Numbered from the stretch's first letter, positions 36,950 through 48,183 are shown. The stretch: DNA of 64,000 nucleotides from JBLZUR01 sp048565625 (GCF_048565625.1 NZ_JBLZUR010000002.1:3345992-3409991), one strand, 5' to 3'. The notes: generated by a model from the letters alone, not told the origin. Made by a program: numbers and translations.

Positions 36950-37524
36950 CCCCGCCCGACGATTTCGCGCGCGCCGTGGAGGCGACCTTGTTCGCCGCCG
37001 AGGAGCCGATGACGGTGGCCGAGATCGCCGAGGCCGTCGGGGAGGGCGATGTCCGCCCGGCGCTCGGGCGGCTGGCGGAGGACTATGCCGGGCGAGGCGT
37101 CAACTTGGTCGAGCGGGGCGGGCGTTGGCATTTCCAGACCGCCGCCGACCTGTCGCACCTGCTCAGGCGGGAGCGGGAGCAGAGCCGCAAGCTGAGCCGC
37201 GCCGGCATCGAGACGCTGGCGATCATCGCCTATCACGAGCCGGTCAGCCGCGCCGAGATCGAGGCGATCCGGGGCGTGCAGATCTCCAAGGGCACGATCG
37301 ACGTGCTGATGGAGGCGGGCTGGGTGCGGCCCGCCGGTCGGCGCGAGGTGCCGGGGCGGCCGCTCCTCTATGCGACCACGCCGGCGTTCCTGACGCATTT
37401 CGGGCTGGAGAGCCGGCGCGATCTGCCGGGGATCGAGGATCTGAAGGCGGCGGGGCTGCTCGACCCGATCGATCCGGCGTTGATGGAGGGGCTGGCCGCC
37501 GGGCAAGAGGATGAGGAGGAGTAG
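36946..37524 (+). CDS. scpB: Segregation and condensation protein B
   Basis: A 192-residue protein of tandem winged helices, with AVEATLFAAEEPMTVAEIAE at the N-terminus, then SRAGIETLAIIAYHEPVSRA and IEAIRGVQISKGTIDVL. It forms a dimer that binds ScpA in the SMC complex. The start overlaps the scpA stop (ATGA). The C-terminus is acidic (GQEDEEE). Confidence 0.93.
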   Translation: MTPPDDFARAVEATLFAAEEPMTVAEIAEAVGEGDVRPALGRLAEDYAGRGVNLVERGGRWHFQTAADLSHLLRREREQSRKLSRAGIETLAIIAYHEPVSRAEIEAIRGVQISKGTIDVLMEAGWVRPAGRREVPGRPLLYATTPAFLTHFGLESRRDLPGIEDLKAAGLLDPIDPALMEGLAAGQEDEEE

Positions 37525-37560
37525 GGCGGATACTGTGGCTGCGATGACCGAGATTAGTGG

Positions 37561-37941
37561 TTAGGCGTCGTTCCGGTGCTCGCGTCGGCGGCATATTAAA
37601 TGCCGAACGATCATGGCGCTGCCAGCAGTAACAAAGAAGTCTGTGAGGACGAAGAAGCTGTCGCCTCGTGCAGGCCTGTGAGCCACAGGCCAAGGTAGCA
37701 ACAGCCACAGCAACAAATGTGCTGTCCCTGCAACCACAAGAAAAGAATAAAGCCAGCCCTCGGACCGTGCTTTCCAGAAGATCAAAGCAACAGCGACGAG
37801 CGCTATCAAGGCCGATCCAATCGCCTCGGCGGCAGCCGCACCTACGAATTGTCCAGCCGCGACGGCCGCCGCTCCGCCGCATGCGACTATCGGCAGTGCG
37901 GCCCAACGAGGCGGTTCCTGAAGCTTTGTTTTAAACGCCAT
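37561..37941 (-). CDS. Small hypothetical membrane protein
   Basis: A 126-residue protein with four hydrophobic segments (about 13-32, 38-56, 62-80, 92-110) and a basic C-terminus ending CRRREHRNDA. The end overlaps no other gene. No family recognised. Codon use and GC are a little lower than in neighbours. Confidence 0.55.
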   Translation of the reverse strand: MAFKTKLQEPPRWAALPIVACGGAAAVAAGQFVGAAAAEAIGSALIALVAVALIFWKARSEGWLYSFLVVAGTAHLLLWLLLPWPVAHRPARGDSFFVLTDFFVTAGSAMIVRHLICRRREHRNDA

Positions 37942-38004
37942 CGTTCAACTTCACACCACAACTCAATGTCCGCAAGTGGACGAGAGCTGCCGAACAAGGA
38001 GCAC

Positions 38005-38084
38005 GTCATCCCGGACTTGATCCGGGATCCCGCTTCTTTTCGCCCGTGGGAGGCAGCGGGACCCCGGCTCAAGGCCGGGGTGAC
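38005..38084. repeat. Two-hairpin dispersed repeat
   Basis: GTCATCCCGGACTTGATCC and its partner hairpin (GACCCCGGCTCAAGGCC...GGGGTGAC) form two stem-loops whose outer ends also pair. This is a common intergenic repeat in sphingomonads and related alphaproteobacteria. Confidence 0.75.
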
Positions 38085-38169
38085 GAGTGGGTGGTTGATG
38101 GGGCTGCCTCTGTCCGATCATCGGCGGTGTTCGCGGCGCTTACCCCTCCCCCTCCGGGAAGGAATGGGC

Positions 38170-38292
38170 GGTGGAAAGTCTCGAAAGTCGCACGACAACG
38201 GGTGGGCGCATGCGCGTGCGCGCGAGGTCCAAGTTTAACTTGTTCAAAGAGCCATCCGCCTGCTGGCAAAAGTTTTCCTACATTGGAAGGGA
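38170..38292 (-). repeat. Interspersed repeat copy B (inverted relative to copy A)
   Basis: Read on the minus strand it has CTTCCAATGTAGGAAAA, TTTGCCAGCA, ATGGCTCTTT, CCTCGCGCGCACGCG and GAGACTTTCC in the same order as 23501-23640. Both copies are next to other inverted repeats. It encodes no protein. Confidence 0.65.
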
Positions 38293-38325
38293 TTTGTGCG
38301 GGCCTTCAACACACGGCCCGCGCCC

Positions 38326-38393
38326 GTTCGCACTGAGCTTGTCGAAGTGCTGCGTGGTGGTGGGTGCAGTGCTTCGACAGGCTCAGCATGAAC
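38326..38393. repeat. Inverted repeat with imperfect arms
   Basis: GTTCGCACTGAGCTTGTCGA and, inverted, GTTCATGCTGAGCCTGTCGA are nearly complementary arms of about 27 bases around a short centre. It is another dispersed repeat family of GC-rich alphaproteobacteria. With the two repeats before it, the 37942-38471 gap is almost entirely repeat sequence. Confidence 0.72.
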
Positions 38394-38471
38394 CGGTGTT
38401 GGTGCGCGCGTTTGGTTGCAAAGGCCTGCCTCCTGCTGGCAGGCGAGAGTGCCGAGCCGCCGGTAACGGGG

Positions 38472-40364
38472 TTACTGGCAGGCGAGGCACTCGTCATAGT
38501 CCTTCGACTCCACTTCGATCTGGCGGAGGTCGATGGTGTTGTCGGCTTCCACGCCGCCCGCGAAGCCGGCGCGCTGGATCGACTTGGAACGCAGGTAATA
38601 CAGGGACTTGATGCCCAGTTCCCAGGCGCGGAAGTGGAGCATGAGGAGGTCCCATTTATCCACGTCGGCCGGGATGAACAGGTTGAGCGACTGCGCCTGA
38701 TCGATAAACGGCGCGCGGTCGCCGGCCAGTTCGAGGATCCAGCGCTGGTCGATCTCGAAGCTGGTCTTGTAGGTGTCCTTCTCCTCCTGCGAGAGGAAGT
38801 CGAGATGCTGGACCGAGCCGCCCTTTTCGAGGATCGAGTTCCACACCGCGTCGGAGTTCTTCGCCTTCTCGATCAGAAGCTTTTCGAGGTACGGATTGCG
38901 GATCGAGAAGCTGCCGGACAGCGTCTTGTGGGTGTAAACATTGGCCGGGATCGGCTCGATGCAGGCGCTGGTGCCGCCGCAGATGATCGAGATCGATGCG
39001 GTCGGCGCGATTGCCATCTTGCAGCTGAAGCGTTCCATCACGCCCATGTCGGCGGCGTCCGGGCAGGGGCCGCGCTCGACCGCAAGCTGCATCGACGCCT
39101 CGTTCACCTGGGCGCTGATGTGCTTGAAGATCTTCAGGTTCCAGGACTTGGCCATGGCCCCTTCGAAGGGCAGGCCGCGCGCCTGGAGGAAGGAGTGGAA
39201 GCCCATGACGCCGAGGCCGACCGAGCGCTCGCGCCCGGCGGAATAGGCGGCGCGCTCCATCCCCGGCTCGGCCCGGTCGATATAATCCTGAAGCACATTG
39301 TCGAGGAAGCGCATCACGTCCTCGATGAACCGCTTGTCGCCGTTCCACTCGTTCCAGGTCTCGAGGTTCAGCGAGGACAGGCAGCAGACGGCGGTGCGGT
39401 CCTTGCCGAGATGGTCGCGGCCGGTGGGGAGCGTGATTTCGGCGCACAGGTTCGAGGTCGAGACCTTCAGGCCGAGTTCGCGGTGATGTTTCGGCATCGC
39501 GCGGTTCACGGTGTCGCTGAAGACGATATAGGGCTCGCCCGTGGCGAGGCGGGTCTCGACCAGCTTCTGGAACAGCGAGCGGGCGTCGACCTCACCGCGC
39601 TTCGACCCGTCCTTGGGCGAGCGCAGGTCGAAGGAGGCACCGTTGCGGACGGCCTCCATGAATTCGTCGGTGAGGAGCACGCCGTGGTGGAGGTTGAGCG
39701 CCTTGCGGTTGAAGTCGCCGGAGGGCTTGCGGATCTCCAGGAACTCCTCGATCTCCGGATGGCTGACGTCGAGATAGCAGGCTGCCGAACCGCGGCGGAG
39801 CGATCCCTGGCTGATCGCGAGGGTCAGCGAATCCATGACGCGGACGAAGGGGATGATGCCGCTGGTCTTGCCGTTGAGGCCGACCGGCTCGCCAATGCCG
39901 CGCACGCTGCCCCAATAGGTGCCGATGCCGCCGCCGCGCGAGGCGAGCCAGACATTCTCGTTCCAGGTGTCGACGATGCCGTTCAGGCTGTCGTCTACCG
40001 AGTTGAGGTAGCAGCTGATCGGCAGGCCGCGCCCGGTGCCGCCATTCGACAAGACGGGCGTCGCCGGCATGAACCAGAGCCGGGAGATGTAGTCGTAGAT
40101 GCGCTGAGCGTGCGCCGCATCGTCGGCATAGGCCGAGGCAACGCGGACGAAGAGGTCCTGGTACGATTCGCCGGGGAGGAGATAGCGGTCCTTCAGCGTC
40201 TCCTTGCCGAAATCGGTGAGGAGCGCGTCGCGGCTGTGATCGACTTCGACCGGATAGGGCTGCGGCTTGATGTCCTTGGTGGACAAGGCCGCGCTCGCGC
40301 CCGGTGCATCGAGGGTCTGGGTGTCGCTCATGCTCGTCTCGCCGCCGCTGCTCAGAAGGTCCAT
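38472..40364 (-). CDS. nrdA: Class I ribonucleotide reductase, alpha subunit
   Basis: A 630-residue catalytic subunit. The start ATG 40364 has AGGGGA upstream. Conserved features are PISCYLNSVDDSL (redox Cys), SNLCAEITLPTG (Asn-x-Cys-x-Glu radical site) and APTASISIICGGTSACIEP, with a C-terminal DECLACQ holding the CxxC shuttle. It reduces ribonucleotides to deoxyribonucleotides. Compared with the 761-residue E. coli protein it lacks the N-terminal ATP-cone, so overall allosteric control must differ. No nrdB gene follows; the downstream region is repeat-filled. NrdR-like boxes lie upstream. Confidence 0.94.
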   Translation of the reverse strand: MDLLSSGGETSMSDTQTLDAPGASAALSTKDIKPQPYPVEVDHSRDALLTDFGKETLKDRYLLPGESYQDLFVRVASAYADDAAHAQRIYDYISRLWFMPATPVLSNGGTGRGLPISCYLNSVDDSLNGIVDTWNENVWLASRGGGIGTYWGSVRGIGEPVGLNGKTSGIIPFVRVMDSLTLAISQGSLRRGSAACYLDVSHPEIEEFLEIRKPSGDFNRKALNLHHGVLLTDEFMEAVRNGASFDLRSPKDGSKRGEVDARSLFQKLVETRLATGEPYIVFSDTVNRAMPKHHRELGLKVSTSNLCAEITLPTGRDHLGKDRTAVCCLSSLNLETWNEWNGDKRFIEDVMRFLDNVLQDYIDRAEPGMERAAYSAGRERSVGLGVMGFHSFLQARGLPFEGAMAKSWNLKIFKHISAQVNEASMQLAVERGPCPDAADMGVMERFSCKMAIAPTASISIICGGTSACIEPIPANVYTHKTLSGSFSIRNPYLEKLLIEKAKNSDAVWNSILEKGGSVQHLDFLSQEEKDTYKTSFEIDQRWILELAGDRAPFIDQAQSLNLFIPADVDKWDLLMLHFRAWELGIKSLYYLRSKSIQRAGFAGGVEADNTIDLRQIEVESKDYDECLACQ

Positions 40365-40511
40365 CACGCGTCCCCTAACCGTCATCATCAATGACTCGGG
40401 CACCTAGACCAGAGCCTACACCAGGCGGCCACCAGCGCGAGCACGGGTCTCCATCCATCCCCGATATCCACAGGAAAGGACGACAAGAACGATATGGTGA
40501 TCGCCCGACCG

Positions 40512-40559
40512 AAACTCAATCTGGTGTCGGCCGCCTGGCGCCAACACTACGGATAGTGT
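40512..40559. promoter_or_regulatory. Paired NrdR-box-like operators upstream of nrdA
   Basis: ACACTA-CGGA-TAGTGT (40544-40559) is a perfect 6-bp inverted repeat matching the NrdR box. A degenerate partner, AAACTCAATCTGGTGT (40512-40527), has its centre 32 bases away, about three helical turns, which is the usual box spacing. They lie about 150-200 bases upstream of nrdA. NrdR represses ribonucleotide reductase genes when deoxynucleotides are abundant. Confidence 0.7.
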
Positions 40560-40743
40560 CACTCCTGATTCGGAGGCACAAGGGACTTTATCGTCGCCTC
40601 CGCGAAAAAGGGTGCTTGCCAACCGCCAAAGCCTTCCACTTCAAGGAGATGGAAAGCCGTCGTCGCGAAGACGGCAAGCCTTTCCGCTCGGGGCACGAGA
40701 GGCTAAGGAAACCGCGAAAACAGACATCTGCGGGGCCGTTGCA

Positions 40744-42267
40744 GTGACAATCATCATCAAGGAAGCCGACCTGATCGAGAGCGTGGCCGACGCTCTGCAG
40801 TACATCAGCTACTATCACCCGATGGACTACATCCGCGCGCTGGGCGAAGCCTATGAGGCGGAGCAGGGGCCGGCGGCGAAGGACGCGATCGCGCAGATCC
40901 TGACCAACAGCCGGATGTGCGCGGAGGGGCACCGGCCGATCTGCCAGGACACCGGCATCGTCAACGTCTTCGTCAAATGGGGCATGGACTGTCGCATGGA
41001 CGTGACCTCGCGCTCGCTGCAGGAGATTGTCGACGAGGGCGTGCGCCGCGCCTATCTCCACCCGGAGAACCGGCTGCGCGCCTCGGTGCTGGCCGACCCC
41101 GCCTTCACCCGCCGCAACACCAAGGACAACACGCCGTCCGTCCTCCATGTCGAGATGGTGCCGGGTGACAAGGTGACGATCGACGTCGCCGCCAAGGGCG
41201 GTGGATCGGAGAACAAGTCCAAGTTCAAGATGATGAACCCGAGCGATTCGATCGTCGACTGGGTGCTGGAGATGATCCCGCAGATGGGCGCGGGCTGGTG
41301 CCCGCCCGGCATGCTGGGCATCGGCATCGGCGGCACGGCGGAGCATTGCGTGCTCCTCGCCAAGAAGGCGCTGATGGACCCGATCGACATGGGCCAGCTG
41401 AAGCTGCGCGGGCCGCAGACCGATATCGAGGCAATGCGGATCGAGATCTTCGACAAGGTCAACGCGCTCGGCATCGGCGCGCAGGGCCTAGGGGGCCTTG
41501 CCACCATCCTCGACGTCAAGATCATGGACGCGCCCTGCCACGCGGCGGGCAAGCCGGTGGCGATGATCCCGAACTGCGCCGCCACGCGCCATGCGCATTT
41601 CACGCTGAAGGGCGAGGGGCCGGCGTATATGCCGATGCCGGATCTGGAGGCCTGGCCCAAGGTCGAATGGGCGCCGTCGAAGGAGTCGATCCGCGTCGAT
41701 CTCGACACATTGACGCCTGAGGTGGTGGCAAGCTGGAAGCCGGGCGACCGCCTGCTCCTCAACGGCAAGATGCTGACCGGGCGCGACGCCGCGCACAAGC
41801 GGATCCAGGACATGCTGGCCAAGGGCGAGGAACTGCCGGTCGATTTCCGGGGCCGGGTGATCTACTATGTCGGCCCGGTCGATCCGGTCGGTGACGAGGT
41901 GGTGGGTCCAGCCGGCCCGACGACCGCGACCCGCATGGACAAGTTCACCCGGATGATGCTCGACCAGGGCCTCTATGCGATGGTCGGCAAGGCGGAGCGC
42001 GGGACGGCGGCGATCGAGGCGATCCGGAACGCGAAATCGGCTTATCTGATGGCCGTGGGCGGTGCGGCCTATCTGGTCGCCCGTGCGATCAAGGGCGCGA
42101 AGGTCGTCGGCTTCGAAGACCTCGGCATGGAGGCGATCTACGAGTTCGAGGTCAAGGACATGCCGGTGACGGTGGCGGTCGATGCCACGGGCGAGAGCGT
42201 CCACCACACCGCCCCGCTGGTCTGGCGCGAGAAGATCGCCAAGATGAAGGCGCTGGAGACGGCGTGA
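40744..42267 (+). CDS. Class I fumarate hydratase (iron-sulfur)
   Basis: A 507-residue enzyme of the oxygen-sensitive [4Fe-4S] fumarase family. The start is GTG 40744 (VTIIIKEADLIESVADALQY), because this is where family sequence begins. Cluster-binding Cys residues are in RPICQDTGIV, MIPNCAATRHAHF and nearby. It hydrates fumarate to malate in the TCA cycle. Both FumA N- and C-domains are present in one chain. It is divergent from nrdA, with 379 bases between. No adjacent TCA gene. Confidence 0.92.
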   Translation: MTIIIKEADLIESVADALQYISYYHPMDYIRALGEAYEAEQGPAAKDAIAQILTNSRMCAEGHRPICQDTGIVNVFVKWGMDCRMDVTSRSLQEIVDEGVRRAYLHPENRLRASVLADPAFTRRNTKDNTPSVLHVEMVPGDKVTIDVAAKGGGSENKSKFKMMNPSDSIVDWVLEMIPQMGAGWCPPGMLGIGIGGTAEHCVLLAKKALMDPIDMGQLKLRGPQTDIEAMRIEIFDKVNALGIGAQGLGGLATILDVKIMDAPCHAAGKPVAMIPNCAATRHAHFTLKGEGPAYMPMPDLEAWPKVEWAPSKESIRVDLDTLTPEVVASWKPGDRLLLNGKMLTGRDAAHKRIQDMLAKGEELPVDFRGRVIYYVGPVDPVGDEVVGPAGPTTATRMDKFTRMMLDQGLYAMVGKAERGTAAIEAIRNAKSAYLMAVGGAAYLVARAIKGAKVVGFEDLGMEAIYEFEVKDMPVTVAVDATGESVHHTAPLVWREKIAKMKALETA

Positions 42268-42271
42268 TACG

Positions 42272-42306
42272 AAAAGAGCGCCCCGGCCGGGCCGGAGCGC
42301 TCTTTC
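42272..42306. terminator. Bidirectional terminator between fumarase and cyclophilin genes
   Basis: AAAGAGCGC-CCCGG...CCGG-A-GCGCTCTTT forms a strong stem with A-run on one side and T-run on the other, so it can end transcripts from both convergent genes. Confidence 0.85.
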
Positions 42307-42330
42307 AACTCAGCCGGAAAGCTTAAGCGT

Positions 42331-42798
42331 TCAGGCGTCTGCGGCGATCTTGGCCGAGACGATCTTGCCGGGCGCGCGCGGCGGTTCGCCCTTGGGGAGG
42401 GCGTCGACATGCTCCATGCCTTCGACCACTTCGCCCCAGACGGTGTACTGGCGGTCGAGGAAGGTGGCGTCGTCGAAGCAGATGAAGAACTGGCTGTTCG
42501 CGCTGTTCGGGTTCTGCGCGCGGGCCATCGAGCAGATGCCGCGCAGATGCTTTTCCGCGCTGAACTCCGCCTTCAGATCCGGCTTGTCGGAGCCACCCAT
42601 GCCGGTCCCGGTGGGATCGCCACCCTGCGCCATGAAGCCGGGAATGACGCGGTGGAAGACGACGCCGTCGTAGAACCCCTCGCGGGTCAGTTCCTTGATG
42701 CGATCGACATGGCCGGGGGCGAGATCGGGACGCAGGCGGATGACGACATCGCCGCCGTCAAGCGTCAGGATCAGGGTGTTTTCGGGATCGTCGCTCAT
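42331..42798 (-). CDS. Cytoplasmic peptidyl-prolyl isomerase (cyclophilin)
   Basis: A 155-residue enzyme starting MSDDPENTLILTLDGG, with GGAG six bases upstream. Active-site residues are VVFHRVIPGFMAQGGDPTGTG (Arg and Phe of FHR, Gln of MAQGG) and SMARAQNPNSANSQFFICF. It has no signal peptide. It is a standard bacterial cyclophilin B-type foldase that helps protein folding in the cytoplasm. Confidence 0.92.
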   Translation of the reverse strand: MSDDPENTLILTLDGGDVVIRLRPDLAPGHVDRIKELTREGFYDGVVFHRVIPGFMAQGGDPTGTGMGGSDKPDLKAEFSAEKHLRGICSMARAQNPNSANSQFFICFDDATFLDRQYTVWGEVVEGMEHVDALPKGEPPRAPGKIVSAKIAADA

Positions 42799-42886
42799 TT
42801 GGTTCTCCACGCGGCGGGTACAGGACGCCCGTCATCTAGGGTGCCGCGCGGCGAACTGCCAGTCACATGGCGGGCAATCAAGCTGA

Positions 42887-43417
42887 TTACGATGCCGTAT
42901 CGATCTTCGCCGCGTCCGCGACCTTGGTCACCGCAGCCTGGGCGGCGGCGATGCTGCCGTAGATGAAGCCGTAGGTCGGATAGGCCTTTTGCCCCACCGA
43001 CTTGATCGGCGCGTACCAGACCTTGACCTTGCTCCAGTCGCCCTTGTCCGAGGCGTCGACGACGGTCACGTCCCGCTCGACCTGGCCGCGACGCCCGTTG
43101 ATCACCGACCAATTGGCGTGGGTCACCTTGACGATGCGGTCGGAAACGATCTGCGTGACGGTTGCGACATGGCCGGAACGCATCGAATCCACCGCCTTGA
43201 AGACGAGGACCGAGCCGACCTGCGGCGCGCTGCCCTGCGCATAGCGGCCGGTCGCCTGCTGCCACCAGCTGTAGGCGGCGCCGAACAGCTGGATGCCGGA
43301 GAAGGCGCGGGCGAAAGGCGCGCACTGGAGATAGGATCCCGCCGCCTGGGCCGGCGTCGCCATCAGCGACATACCGATCATCAGGGAACAGATCGCCCCC
43401 AGAACGCGTTTGAACAT
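42887..43417 (-). CDS. Secreted CHAP-domain amidase/peptidase
   Basis: A 176-residue protein. The signal peptide MFKRVLGAICSLMIGMSLMA is followed by TPAQAAG. In the mature part, Cys (YLQCAPFARAFSG) and His (SGHVATVTQIV) form the CHAP catalytic dyad, with Asn in THANWSV. CHAP enzymes cleave peptide crosslinks or amide bonds in peptidoglycan. It stands alone between cyclophilin and gyrB. Confidence 0.82.
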   Translation of the reverse strand: MFKRVLGAICSLMIGMSLMATPAQAAGSYLQCAPFARAFSGIQLFGAAYSWWQQATGRYAQGSAPQVGSVLVFKAVDSMRSGHVATVTQIVSDRIVKVTHANWSVINGRRGQVERDVTVVDASDKGDWSKVKVWYAPIKSVGQKAYPTYGFIYGSIAAAQAAVTKVADAAKIDTAS

Positions 43418-43561
43418 TGAAAGCCCCAGCCCCACTCGTGTGAGGACTGGCTAGGCGAGGCTGGTTAACGAAACCATAGCCGCGATCCGACGCTGCGGCG
43501 AACTGCGCCGTCGCGGCGATGACCTGATTTCGCCGATGCAGCGTCGGCCGCTCCCTCCCGC

Positions 43562-46042
<2,481 letters not shown>

Positions 46043-46104
46043 GCCGATCATATAGGGAAACGGGGGGGCTAACCCAAGCGAAATGGCCCCTCGACTGGGC
46101 GGTC

Positions 46105-46137
46105 GAAAAGAAGGGCCGGGATGTTGCCATCCCGACC
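46105..46137 (-). terminator. Terminator after amtB
   Basis: On the minus strand GGTCGGGATG-GCAA-CATCCCGGCC forms a 10-bp stem, followed by CTTCTTTTC. It separates the glnK-amtB transcript from gyrB. Confidence 0.75.
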
Positions 46138-46196
46138 CCAGTGCGTCCGCAGGAGGAACCCCTGTGGGGGCAGGCACGAGGCCCGCCCGCATCTCG

Positions 46197-47630
46197 TCAA
46201 TAATTGTAGGCGCGCTCGCCATGCTCGGCGATATCGAGACCTTCGGCCTCCACCTCGCGCGAGGGCCGCAGGCCGACGGTGTACTTGAGCGCCAGGAAGA
46301 GGATCGCCGACACGCCGCCCGAGAGGACGAGGGTCAGCAGGACCGCCTTGATCTGGGTGAGGACCTGAGCGCCCATGTCGTAGGTGCCCGCCACCGCCGG
46401 GAAGACGGTGTAGTCGACCCAGCCCTGACCGCCGAGCGCCGGATCGGCGACGATGCCGGTGCCGATCGCGCCGACGATGCCGCCGATGCAGTGGACGCCG
46501 AAGACGTCCAGCGAGTCATCGTAGCCGAGCGCGTTCTTCACCGTGGTGACGAACAGGAAGCAGACGCCCGTGGCGACGAAGCCGAGGACGATCGAGGTCA
46601 TCGGCGCGGCGAAGCCGGCGGCCGGAGTGATCGCGACGAGGCCCGCGACGGCACCCGATGCGGCACCCAGGAGCGACGGCTTGCCATGCTTGATCTGCTC
46701 GATCACCGCCCAGCCCACGGCCGCAGCGGCGGTCGCGACGAAGGTGTTGATGAAGGCGAGCGCGGCGAGGCCGTTGGCTTCGAGGTTGGAGCCGGCGTTG
46801 AAGCCGAACCAGCCCACCCACAGCAGCGAGGCGCCGATCATGGTCATGGTCAGCGAGTGCGGGGGCATCGGCTCCTGCTTGTAACCGGCGCGCTTGCCGA
46901 TCACGATGCAGCCGACCAGGCCGGCGATGCCCGCGTTGATGTGGACCACCGTGCCGCCCGCGAAGTCGAGCGCGCCCCAGCCATAGAGCAGGCCGGTGTC
47001 AGACGTGTTGTCGGACAGGAAGTCCGGGCCCGCCCAGTACCAGACCATATGCGCCATCGGGAAATAGACGATGGTCAGCCAGGCCACGACGAAGATGATC
47101 AGCGGCGTGAACTTCACCCGCTCCGCAAAGGCGCCGACGATCAGCGCCGGCGTGATGCAGGCGAAGGTCATCTGGAACACCACGAAGGCGTATTCGGGGA
47201 TGTAGACGTTGTTGGAGAAGGTCGCCGCATAGGTGGTGGCGGAGACGCCCTGGAGGAAGGCCTTGGAAAGATTGCCGAAGTAGGGCGAACCGCCGGTGAA
47301 GGCCATGGAATAGCCCCAGCTGACCCAGACAAGCGCGGCGACCGAGACGATCGTCAGCACCTGCATCAGGATCGACAGCATGTTCTTGGTACGGACAAGG
47401 CCGCCGTAGAACAGCGCCAGCGCCGGGATCGACATCAGCAGCACCAGCGCGGCCGAGATTAGCATCCAGGTGGTGTCACCCTTGTCGACCATGCCGGCCA
47501 TCTGCTCGGCCGTAGGCGCCTTGATCGGGCCGGCGGCCACCGCCGCCTCCTGCGCCCAGGCGGGCATCGCGGTCAGCAGCGAGACGCCGAGCGCCCCCGC
47601 AGCCCCGCCAATTTTCGAGAAAAGCTTCAT
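46197..47630 (-). CDS. amtB: Ammonium transporter
   Basis: A 477-residue Amt protein. The cleavable signal MKLFSKIGGAAGALGVSLLT is followed by AMPAWAQ and 11 membrane helices. Landmarks are FYGGLVRTKN, DFAGGTVVHINAGIAGLVG, FNAGSNLEANGLAALAF and DVFGVHCIGGIVG with the twin-His pore (His in VVHIN and GVHC). It conducts ammonium when nitrogen is scarce. It lies 16 bases after glnK, whose product closes the channel. Start has AAGGGGG upstream. Confidence 0.94.
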   Translation of the reverse strand: MKLFSKIGGAAGALGVSLLTAMPAWAQEAAVAAGPIKAPTAEQMAGMVDKGDTTWMLISAALVLLMSIPALALFYGGLVRTKNMLSILMQVLTIVSVAALVWVSWGYSMAFTGGSPYFGNLSKAFLQGVSATTYAATFSNNVYIPEYAFVVFQMTFACITPALIVGAFAERVKFTPLIIFVVAWLTIVYFPMAHMVWYWAGPDFLSDNTSDTGLLYGWGALDFAGGTVVHINAGIAGLVGCIVIGKRAGYKQEPMPPHSLTMTMIGASLLWVGWFGFNAGSNLEANGLAALAFINTFVATAAAAVGWAVIEQIKHGKPSLLGAASGAVAGLVAITPAAGFAAPMTSIVLGFVATGVCFLFVTTVKNALGYDDSLDVFGVHCIGGIVGAIGTGIVADPALGGQGWVDYTVFPAVAGTYDMGAQVLTQIKAVLLTLVLSGGVSAILFLALKYTVGLRPSREVEAEGLDIAEHGERAYNY

Positions 47631-47646
47631 GTTTCCCCCTTTATCC

Positions 47647-47985
47647 TCAGAGCGCCATGTCGTCGGTTTCGCCGGTGCGGATGCGCACCACCTGGCCGAC
47701 GTCCAGGACGAAGATCTTGCCGTCGCCGATCGCGCCGGTGTTCGCGGATTGCTGCACCGCCTCGACCACGCGCGGCGCGAGGTCGGATGAGGTGACGACC
47801 TCGACCTTGATCTTCGGCACCATGTTCGTGCTGTATTCGGCACCCCGATAGATCTCGGTCTGCCCCTTCTGCCGCCCGAAGCCCTTTACCTCGGTCACGG
47901 TCATGCCCTGCACGCCGAGGCCGGAGAGCGCTTCACGCACTTCGTCCAGCTTGAACGGCTTGATGATGGCAATGACGAGTTTCAT
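47647..47985 (-). CDS. glnK: Nitrogen regulatory P-II protein
   Basis: 112 residues. The T-loop contains YRGAEYSTN, with the uridylylation Tyr near position 51, and the B-loop is TGAIGDGKIFVLDV. It senses ATP/ADP, 2-oxoglutarate and glutamine, and gates AmtB directly. It is followed by amtB in the conserved glnK-amtB pair. A sigma-54 promoter is visible upstream. Confidence 0.95.
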   Translation of the reverse strand: MKLVIAIIKPFKLDEVREALSGLGVQGMTVTEVKGFGRQKGQTEIYRGAEYSTNMVPKIKVEVVTSSDLAPRVVEAVQQSANTGAIGDGKIFVLDVGQVVRIRTGETDDMAL

Positions 47986-48016
47986 TTCGCCTCCCTGCTT
48001 TTAGCCGGAAAAGCTA

Positions 48017-48032
48017 AGCAAGCGGCGTGCCA
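48017..48032 (-). promoter_or_regulatory. Sigma-54 promoter of glnK-amtB
   Basis: Minus strand TGGCACG-CCGC-TTGCT matches the -24/-12 consensus TGGCACG-N4-TTGCA/T at every conserved base. It lies about 30-45 bases upstream of the glnK start. It implies NtrC-type activation under nitrogen limitation. Confidence 0.85.
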
Positions 48033-48183
48033 GAAATAATTTCGTAACCTTTTGAACAGCTCGTTCTGAGCGGGCGATCTAAATTGCTGCAGATGCGTTC
48101 ACGGCCTGCGCATGGAGGTGAGCATTTGCCCAAAACCTAAGCAGCGGTAGGCCGTTGACAGGCGCTTGGTGTACGCAGAAAAC

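Noticed and set aside
38364..40394. 676-codon plus-strand frame opposite nrdA
   Set aside because: A mirror of NrdA codon structure, rich in Ala/Val/Asp/Gly; nrdA itself has all catalytic motifs.
46083..47462. 459-codon plus-strand frame opposite amtB
   Set aside because: Repetitive Asp/Arg/Gly/His sequence without domains; explained by third-position GC in amtB.
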